Part shown: positions 46,247-56,600 of the stretch, piece after piece
Layout: every line of letters begins with the position of its first letter
How positions within the stretch are numbered: position 1 is the first letter of the stretch
Assembly: GCA_936440205.1 (NCBI GenBank)
Contig: OW387147.1
Span: forward strand, 24,267,629 to 24,331,628
DNA: 64,000 nucleotides
Direction of reading: 5' to 3'
Source of the DNA: Lepidonotus clava
Taxonomy: Eukaryota > Annelida > Polychaeta > Phyllodocida > Polynoidae
The notes under the pieces: model-generated
Database searches by the model: none
What the model was told of the DNA's origin: nothing
Seen by the model: the letters and a program-made list of their open reading frames with translations, nothing else
Program-made: the position numbers and the translations under genes

Positions 46247-47494
46247 TGACAATCTCTATTCAAGAATAATCAGTTATGGTGATCAAAGCATTTGTGACCA
46301 ATATAATGGCTTCATAAGTATTATGAAATTTGAAAATGTTGGCAATTTTGTTCTTCTATGCATGGCATTTATGGAAACTGATTGATATGTGAAGGTTATG
46401 TTATTAATAATATGTAAGAAATAAGTTATATAGATATTGACCAGATAATGTTACTTATTACATTGATACTATACTTGTCAGGCAAACATTATATGATTGC
46501 AAGAATGGTCTTCTAGTCAAACTTACATTCCTTTTATCAATATAATACTTATTTGAATGTTATGGGTAAGATATCTGGATGTCTTTCAAAGAACCATTAG
46601 TGTAAAAACTCTCTGCGGTGACCTTAAGCACGCAGCAGTAATAAGTGAAGAAAACAATGTGAACGACAGGTTTTCTTAACGCATCAAAGACCTGAGTGTT
46701 TTATCCCTATAGATCCTTGTAGTAACTGACTATCCAAGTGTGATCTTGGAGCACAGAGTGCAGTGTATTGGTTTGTACCTGAGACGAGCATGTTTTTCCA
46801 TTGTTGTGGATTATCAAATAGAAACACGAAAAAGCGTGATGTATATTAACTATTGTCTGATGATGTGAATAAATAAGTGTGGAAAATTATTCTATGCGAC
46901 AATTTTGGTAAAAAGTACGTAGGTTTTGTGTACTTATGGCCGAAAGAAATCTACATAATATAATCGATCTGAATTAGAGATCATTAATAATTTCTTCTAG
47001 GTTTTTATATAAGAATGGCAATATCGGATGTAAGGCAACAAAAATATTCCATTCATTTCTGTTAAAGTTTTAAAACATCCCGTAATGGGAAATTCCTGGT
47101 CCACTTAATAACTAGAACAAAGAATCATATTTTGATTTAGTTCCTAGATATGATTTCATAAAATTAAGACAATTCTAAAGCTACACTATATCAATATGAC
47201 ATTGTCCAAACCAAAAATGCACAATTCTTCTTGACTAGAGACATTAGATAAACACGGGAAACTTCTGTTAGTCTTATCTTGATATTTCTCTCCTTAAGCC
47301 TGCATTCCACTAGGCGATTTTGACTCCCGATAATTTAGGCATTAGGAAAAGTACTAGAACACAACTGTCATGATTGCTATATACTATTTGACAAACAAAC
47401 CATTTTTGAAACCGCGACTAAAATTGGATAGTGGAATACAGCCTTAGATCTACAAAATATATAAGCTCACCCAAGCCGGTAAGGACAGACTTAC
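46247..47494. other. GPCR 3' UTR and spacer to EAF
   Basis: AT-rich. AATAAA at 46868-46873 is a plausible polyadenylation signal for the GPCR. I looked here on the minus strand for the expected acidic last exon of EAF (SESGSDSDD-like) and did not find it. Confidence 0.5.
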
Positions 47495-47620
47495 TCAACA
47501 TGCTGACGTATCGACTCCGGCCGGGGCCTTGTGACCTGGAGTTGTGGTGTTGTGGTGGGGCTGTCGGGGGTGGTGGAGGCTCGAAACAGGTAGGCATACT
47601 GAGCACGTCCTTGGCCGGAC
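47495..47620 (-). CDS. EAF: EAF exon 6 (last exon found)
   Basis: Acceptor CCTTCCTCAG, strong donor TTGA|GTAAGT. It encodes [20 protein letters not shown] and [18 protein letters not shown], comparable with the NSRPAVANGTSRPQGSNQLM part of human EAF1. If the donor is unused, translation would run on to a stop near 47418 with an unrelated tail. The strong donor suggests one further short exon to the left. Confidence 0.68.
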   Translation of the reverse strand, partial: VRPRTCSVCLPVSSLHHPRQPHHNTTTPGHKAPAGVDTSAC

Positions 47621-50600
47621 CTGAGGAAGGAACCATGGCACGTTTAAATTGACAGGTATTTTGGGGACATAAATAAGTTTTGAGGCAATGAAAAAAAGTG
47701 TTATATCAATTTTTTCAAAAATGCTGGGTTTTACACCCAATATAGTGTGAATAAAAAAAGTAGATTTATCCTTCATGGGAACATTGAAATATCACATGTT
47801 TATTCGGGTAGAGGATTATGTAAATTTGAATTGATAAAGAAATGCATATCAACATTTAATTTTTGTAATCATCATTAGGGATATTGAAGTTTAAAAAACA
47901 TCGGAAATCTGACAAAAATCTGATGAATTTCATCCCTGCAATAAGGAAAAGATTATGTACCCAAGATGTAATTTTATGAGCACATACTGCAACAAAAAGT
48001 AAAATTTTAGAAACTATGAGAAACTAGCCCATGAACCTACTAGATTTGGCCGGCTTTTCGTCGTCGCTGGAGTCACTTGTTGATGCCTCGCCGCTCTCTG
48101 ACTCACTACTCATACGGCGGACAGGAGAAGCTGAAAACACAGGCAGTGGTCTTACTATATTGATTACGCAAATAAGAAAATAACTTTAACGGTGTCCAAC
48201 CGACCAAGGATTACAACTTCGGTTCTTCATAGCAGTCTAAAACTAAATGAAAACGAACTTTTTCATTTAATGAGGACATAATACATCCTATAATTGAATA
48301 TTACTTCTCTTGGTCAATTTGATAGATGCGCATTGTTTTTATTCTTCTGGACATTTTTCGTTTTTCTTTGCGTACCTACAGTAATTTCTTTTCTTTGTAT
48401 TACACCTTTTTCTTTTTATTACAAATGAATTTTCTATTACAAACAACACTTCCGGTAGTCAAAACCTGAACTCTATAAGTTCTTCTGGAGATGAAATATA
48501 GTAAGCTTTCATATTGTGTTTTTATATCTCCTTTTTATTTGTGTATTTGAAAAAAAAACACGAAAAAAAAAACATATCTAGGTTTCTGTTCACCTGTGGC
48601 CGGGGGTTGGGCGGGCTGAGGTGGGGGCGCGGGGCTCGGCTCCTTCTTCTGGGCGGCCGCCTGCTGAGCATGTGACTTCTTGGACTTTTTGCTGGGCGAG
48701 CTGCTCGTCTTGAGCTGTTTGAGCTGCTCGGAGGGGGTGAGGGGCCGCGCCGCCTGCTGACTGGCCTTACTGCTCCCCTCCATCCTGTAAGGACACGAGC
48801 AACTCAGGGGTTAAACAACTCAGGGGTTAAACAACTCAGGGGTTAAACTGGAAAGGACATGAGTAACTCAGGTGTTAAACAACTCAGGGGTTAAACTGGG
48901 AAGGACATAAGTAACTCGGGGGTTAAACTGGGAAGGACATGAGCAACTTAGGGGTTAAACTGGGAAGGACATGAGCAACTCAGGGGTTAAACTGGGAAGG
49001 ACATGAACAACTCAGGGGTTAAACAACTCAGGGGTTAAACTGGGAAGGACATGAGTAACTCAGGGGCAGAGATGCCACTTGCCAGTCATTTAAATGTAGG
49101 AAAAGTAGGGAAGGCTTTTCCTACTTTTTTTCTAGGAACTACAAGGAGAAGAATAACCTAAGGGAATAGATTCCTGACATTTAATTTGTAATTGAATAGC
49201 TTGAAACTAACACAACCTGCTCTAAAATAGATATTAAAGTGATGTAGGAAAATTCAGTAATGCAAACCAAAGTCACCAAAAAGTAGGAAATCCTACAAAC
49301 GTAGGAAAAATGGCATCTCTGCTGGGATTTAACAACTCAGGGGTTAAACTCGGCATGACATGAGTAATTCAGGAGTTAAACATCGTAGGAGTTAAACTTG
49401 GAAGGTCAGGGCCTGACAAATTGGGTGTCGGTAGGTCAGGGGCACCAAAACATGAGAGTTCGTAGCGAGGATGTTTACATATTTTCTGGGTCAAATTCTT
49501 GTTTTCACTCTCGAGGAGTGATAGGGCTATCATGGATTAAAAAAAAAAGTTAGTGGTGATTCATGGAGAAACATTAGATTTTCATCACAGACGTTACTAA
49601 TATATATATTCAATCATGATTTATTTTATTTGTGACCACACATCCACGTCATTAACATTTATACATTCAATGATTGCTTTTTAAAACGCAAATGCAGTGT
49701 ATACATGCAAGTTACGGAACATGTTTATTAACCGCAGTTGTACAGCTATCACAATACCAAAAACGTCATCCACATTGCTTTCTCGGATGAATAATCTTTT
49801 GTTTCCTTTCACTCTACTTTTCATGACATCCGTTTATTTTGGATCACATGAAATAGGACCAGTGATCGAACACACACAGAACGCTGTGAAGTTTTTCTGT
49901 CCGCTCCGCCTGTCGTTGTTTACGTTCCCCTACAATATCCTCCTTACCAGTACCAAGTATGTTGATCCTTAGATTTATTGGCAATAAATAATCGGGGTTT
50001 GAAGGGTAGTGGGAGGCGCTAGGGTACGCATTGGGAGCGGATCTCATAAATCGGAATGGGAGTCCTTGGTACTGATAAGAAACCATCTCAAGATGCAATA
50101 GATTGCGCTTTCCGTTTCGTTATCTTGATAGATGGTGTCTCTATATATATATTTCTAATAGTCCAATGAAAGGTCGGAATGTGGTTATGCTTGTCAAATG
50201 GTGATATGTTTATGGAATTTCTTTGAACTATTTCTAGCGTTTGCTATTTCAGGTCCATCAACTGTGCAATTGAATTGATTTAAACAACACAGCCAACATT
50301 CCTAGAATTATAAATCAAGAAGGATTCACAAGCACAGAAACTGGACATCGTATAACAAGAGCAGCAATACTTTATTCTCAAAAATAATAGTTTCTCTCAA
50401 CCAATCACTCTTTTTAAGACGATTGATATCCGTTCAAGCGTTTTGCTATTAAAGGCAGACAAAAATATAAAAAGGCACGTGTCTTATGTATACATGATAT
50501 GAACACATTAAAAATTCATGGAAACGGTTTGTTTTACCCGGCTGTCATGGCGACCAATGACTAATGCATATTGGAAAAACGATGGAAAATAACCATCTAT

Positions 50601-53600
50601 GTCAATTTTTCTCGTAAAATGTCAGTGTTGGAAACAGGCTTCTGATGCAGAACATTTTTAATACAGGGTTCCCACAGACAATTCATTTTCCATGACTAGA
50701 CCATGACCAATAAGCAGTGGCTAGCTCATAGCAAAATTTGCATTTGGGTACTTCATAGGATATGTAGGAAAATGTAGACCTTCAGGGCTGATGATTTTTT
50801 TTCAATTCTAGAGGAAAATAACCAAATCATTCAATTTATGGACAAAAATTAGCAAAATTCCATGATTCTTTGTCACTTTTTCAAATCCGATGACTTTTCC
50901 GTGACCATTGTGTGAGAACCCTACAACAGTTCACAAGTTTGCGACTTACATAACAATTTACGACATTTTGCAGTACATGGTCTTTAAAGTTTAATAAGCC
51001 AATGGAAGGAATAACTGCGAGCAATGAATTAGGCCATGCCTTCGTCTGGTGAGGTTTCCCTAATTCAAGTGTCATTTAAACTGCCAATTTAACACATTTC
51101 AAGATATTTAAAAGTATAATGCTTAAAACCTCCTTTTAAAAGTCTCATTCAGTCATTGATAACAGCTGACACATGCTCATTTAATCTATAGTAATGTCAA
51201 AGTAGTGAATTCAGTTACCACGTTTTAATATTAGGTAAGGAATGCTGTTCTGTATCAAAATATTTGCGAAATATCATAACGAAGTTCAACGTTCAAGAAT
51301 GTAAGTTATAGTGAAGAATGTAAGTTATAGTGAAACTTATGTCGTGCCGGTATTATTTTCCCCATTATTTTAGTGAACAGTGTTGCGATGCTTATCTAAA
51401 TGTGCAAGCCATAATATGATTATCCCATGGTTTGTGGATTACACAAAATTATGCTAAGTATGTATAGATTATACATTTTGAATTATAAATAGAGAAAATA
51501 TGCATCTGTAAATACTGTATAAATACATCATGTTCATATTGTTGAAATACCTTTACTGTCGGCCAAACTAGAATTTTAAAGAAGAGGCATCTAGTTTCAT
51601 TAACTAAACATTTAGTGTAACTAAACATGTAGTACTTCCACGATCACCTCAGTCAGCCTAATCACGTGTACATGGTCTTACATAAAAGCTTTGTATTTTT
51701 ACGTGGACCTAACATTTTTAAAGCAAAGATTATCGCAGTATTTCTTGACTTATCACAGCTATAACGTATAAGCGTCTTCTTAATACCTAAATCGTCATGC
51801 TTACAGTACATGTATAATGGAAGGGTGCCTGTTTTGACATATATATATGTGTAAGGCAGTGGTAAACAAGATACGTGTCAAGGGTCAGCGTTTGAGAAAA
51901 ACGTCAATACATGGGGATCCAATATTTAAATTTTCGTTCAGATTATTGGAAACATTGCAGAGAGTTTATCTTGGATGGTCAGACTTGGTTATTTTCTCCC
52001 CTGCGTATAAGTTTTTTTTTTTTCCAGACTAGTTTCTTGAATGGATAAAAATACATTTAGATAACATTTATATTTACTCTAGAATCATTTGTACTTAGGC
52101 AGCCATTACATTCATCGTCTATCTGTGTACATGTATATTAATAGAAAATCGCATCAGAAAATCCTTTGTAATTCAAGCTCTTAATATGAACTATTAGTAT
52201 TAGACCCGTATTAAAACATTATGCATGTTCACTTATATATATATAAAAACTTTTTTTCTACTCCAGCAAGTTCACATGCCTCGTTTCGTCTCATTCATAT
52301 ATAAAAACTAGTACTGTCAAACTTCTAATTTAAGCCATGGCTAAATAAGGGGTTGTCTCAGAAATGTACGCTATCGCTTGTGAGGCCTCAACTTTAACGG
52401 TACGGCCTAAATTAGGGTTTTACCCAACCTTTAACACTATGTGACTTCTGGTGAAAAATAACCTGAAAAAGCACACATGTTAAGAGTTAATCTCATCATT
52501 CATCTCACTATCACAATGTCTATCACTGGAAACGTGAAATTCAGCTGTCATATCCCTCTCTGGTTCAATCAATACATACTTTCAGATAAATTGATGGAAA
52601 CATAATAAATTTATTCGTGACTAGATGAAATCTGCAATGCAACATGTTTGATCTTGTGAAACACCAAATTGTTAGTACTTGAGATGTATATATTTGCTTT
52701 AATAAGATAGCCGCGATCCTACTCAAAATGAAATTCCATTTCACTTTTCAGTGTCCAGATGCATTTTAATCTCAAAAGTAAAAAAAAAAGGCTGCGTTAA
52801 GATACGGACAACTGACTTTTAGAGGCTATACACGAAATAACAACATTTACATCGATTAGAAAAACTCAAATCGTCAACCATTTTTATATATAAAAACACA
52901 ATTTGAAGGCTTCTTGCTATGAACCTTGAAAAAAAAAGGAAACTCTAAAAATTCTTTTTAAAACCTCAACCAGGCTTGAGTCTTTTTAAAACTACTACCC
53001 AGAATTTGTTCAACTGAAAGACTTCTTTAAAACCATTAAAATTAGACACTGCATAATTCTTAGGATCTGCATTTAGATGCTGTGACTCCTTGGCCAAGTG
53101 GCTCCCCGTCTTCTTCCTTCCCGCCCTTCTGTTCCTCCATCCTGGAGATGACGTAGTCACACACGTCCTCCAGGCGTTGTACATGGGCGAGGAGTTGTTC
53201 CGAGCTGACAAGCGACTCGCGGTACACGCGACACAGAAAGTTGATGAGCTCATTGAGTACCTCTTCGGGCAGGGCGGCCCGCTTACGCGCTCGCTCGTAC
53301 AACTCATGGTGCGTGTGTTTGAACTCGGAGAGACTACAGGTGGTGCTGACGTACGGACGGCGTGTCGCGGTAAGATCGTGGTCTTTGAGAAAGCGTGCAA
53401 TGTCATTGCCAATAGTCCGTGCAAATTGAACAATGTCAATTGATTGCTTACAGGGTGATGCTTTAGTCTTTGATATTTTCCCATTTGTTTGAGATTTCAA
53501 TGAGGTTTCTTTTCTTTTATTCCTGGTTTGCTTATCTTGTTTTTGTTGGCGTTTTTTCCTACTTTGATCTTGCGGACTAGGGCTAGGTGTCCTTGAGGTA

Positions 53601-56600
53601 GAACTGCGTTTGTTTTTGAGGTTGCAACTACTTTCAGTAACGTTAATACCTAAGTGCGAGGATTCCGGTAATACTTTATTTACCATGATCATCTCTAATT
53701 TCACATCTGCAATATCTGGCAGTTCATCAGAATTCTCTCTCATCAAACCGTTCACAAACTGAGTTTGAGAAACATTCCTCTTATCTTTTCCGGGCATTTC
53801 AATGTCATTTACGTTAACATTTCGCACTTTCAAACCACTATCTTCCCTGTCTTTTTGCCTGACTTTTGCATTTTTGTCACTCTTTTCCCGCTTTCGTTTC
53901 GTACTGTTATTGCAAGTATCGCGATTTGAGAGAACTCTAACTTCATCTATTTGCATTTCTTTCTCATTGCGCTCTCTTCTAGTTGTTGACTTTTGTGATG
54001 TCTGAGTTGTGAAACCCCTGGAGAAAATGTCTTTTATCTCCCCACGTTCTTTCTGGTTCTCTCCATTAATAAGCTGCTGGCCTGCCCGTGATTCTTCACA
54101 ACCAGTCCGATTAGAAACGGGTTCTGCTCTTTTGTTTTCTAAGGCAGGCGGTTGTCTGAAATAAGGTAGCATAAACTAAACACATCTCCACATATTGATC
54201 TCAACTTTCCAATAGGAAACCTTCCGATGATAACGATTCAATTTGATTTGAGGATTTGAATTTATGCCAAATTGAAATTAAAAGAACTTAAATGTAAGGA
54301 AAATGTTAAAGTTCTTTTTTGTGTCGCATTTTCTGATATTTACATATGAATAGCGGAGGCCATTATCAGGATTACAGAAAGAAACATTTCGAAAAGTATT
54401 TCTCAAATTACAGCATTTCATCATTTTGATTATAATAAATGGATTCAGTAATCCAGAATTGTACTTGCTTACGATGAGTAAATTGTCAGGTATAAAAGAA
54501 TTAGAATTCAAACTGTTTCAAATAAACAGGTGTTATTTTGATTGATCTAATTTTGTAAAATTTGATTAGCTATCTGAACTCCAAAATCGTGAACACAAAA
54601 ATACAAATCTCTGACCGCTCCTCGCCTTAAATAAGTATTTACTTATGCAACGCATAGAAAATGTTTTTCAGGCATTAAACAAGCTTTCTTAGCAAACACT
54701 TTAGGGAAAAAAGTGAAAATGAAAGAGAGATCATATATGTTGGGATTTGCTTAGTTCCTAATACTACCCCATTCCCGCACTTCTATGCTTCGTGGCTAAG
54801 ATTAATTACAAGACGCTAGACCCAATATGTTTTAAAATTGAATGCTACTGCAGAGAGATCCACTGGATAAGGTAAGACATATCCCCGACTGCAATGCGTG
54901 TTCTCAAGTACGGGCGTTCAGAGGTGCAAAATTTAAAATATGAATATAACATAGGACAAATATAGGATGTAGATTTTAGGGAATACACTGAATCTGGTTT
55001 TGATATTAGAAGAAACAAATATTTCCAAATACTCTAATGAGACACTACTGGTGAAAATGCTCTACAGTTACTACAAGCATGCTACAAATGAGTCAAGACA
55101 AATATATTAAAGTATGTAGAACGCACCTCGTTTTCTTCAGCTGTATGGCATTGGAGAGTTTTTCCAGTGTGATTTCTCCGGTTTGGTGGTCTATGATTAG
55201 AACGCATTCTTTCTGAATGGGTCGTTTATTTCCTTTATAGACTGTATGTGTTGTTCCAGATCCCTACAAATAGAAGAAAATATATGGCATTTTTTATTAT
55301 ACACAACTTAAATCTTTGTATACCACTTCCAAATGTTAACATCTAGTGAAAGACGTAGTTATGCTTTTAAACTGAAAATTACTAATATTCCATGGAAAGC
55401 AATTTGAATGGTTCTTGGCTGACCATCGTCCCCTTATTAGGGGCGGGGACTAGTAGACAAGGAGTATTTCTGTGATACAGTAATGTACCCTATGTTTGAA
55501 AAGAAAGTTGTTGTGAATACTTTAGTTTTACTAACAGGGCTTCGTTTTCCTGGTTTATTTGCAATACCAATTTAAGACCAAAAAATAGACAATTTAAGAA
55601 CCATCGGCTAGGCGCTTACCAAGTCAAACAGGCCTTAATATGAAGAAAATTGGTTGTAAGCAATAGTATTTTGAAAAACTTTCCAGAAAGAGGTCAATTT
55701 CGGACAACTTACTATAACGCACTGAATTTGAGAAAAATCTAGTCCTTTCTTTTGTTGGCATGGATACTCCGATTATGCCACAAATAAAACTATTCATGTA
55801 TCCTGACATACCTTAAAAATGATTGTTAAACAATTGTTACAAAATATAAAATTCTATTTAAAGGATCTATGGCATAGAAAATGGCGTATCTTATCATGAC
55901 GATTATTGTAGATGGTAAGAAGTAATGAAGAGAGTCTATGAACGAATTCTTCAATTTTCATCACATAATGTATGCCAAGGACAAAAAGCCGATCCACATA
56001 CCCCGATATATTTGACAAATGTTTAAAACTTTCATTTGGTCTCTTATAATACTGGCAGAACCCGAGCTCCTGTTCTACTCACCTCGATGTGTGGCACGGT
56101 TACATTCACTGAATTCCCTTCGGCAATGTTCAGTGACGCCATCCTTTTCGTGTCCACAGAAGCAGGTTTGAAGTCATCTATAAAAAATGAAATTGTATAA
56201 GTATTAAAGTTTAGATGATAATCGTTATCATAATTTAGAATATAGGCTTACAGTATTATTACCCCCACCGACACAAAAATTAGATCTTTGCTCTTGGAAA
56301 AGTGCGATCTCCTGATTCTTAAGAATAGAAAATCCCTAAAGCTAGGCAAACAGCACCCTGTGCTCCCAACAGGGTCGTCAAAGGCCAGGTGTGTGGTGTC
56401 CTGTCTATGGGACATTGCACATAAAAGACCCCTTGCCACTCTTGGCAAACGAGTAGGGTATCGAACCTGGTGGCGGGTTTCTCTTAAAACATATCATAGA
56501 TAAGATCACCCAAAAGCTGAAAAGCATTACCTTGTGCAGTCTGGAAAGAACCCTGTGCGGTTGACCAGACGTTAACTACCCCAACAAACAAACAATCCCT

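Noticed and set aside
48790-49066. Regular repeats considered as a CRISPR-like array
   Set aside because: Units are head-to-tail without unique spacers, in an animal intron; a minisatellite.
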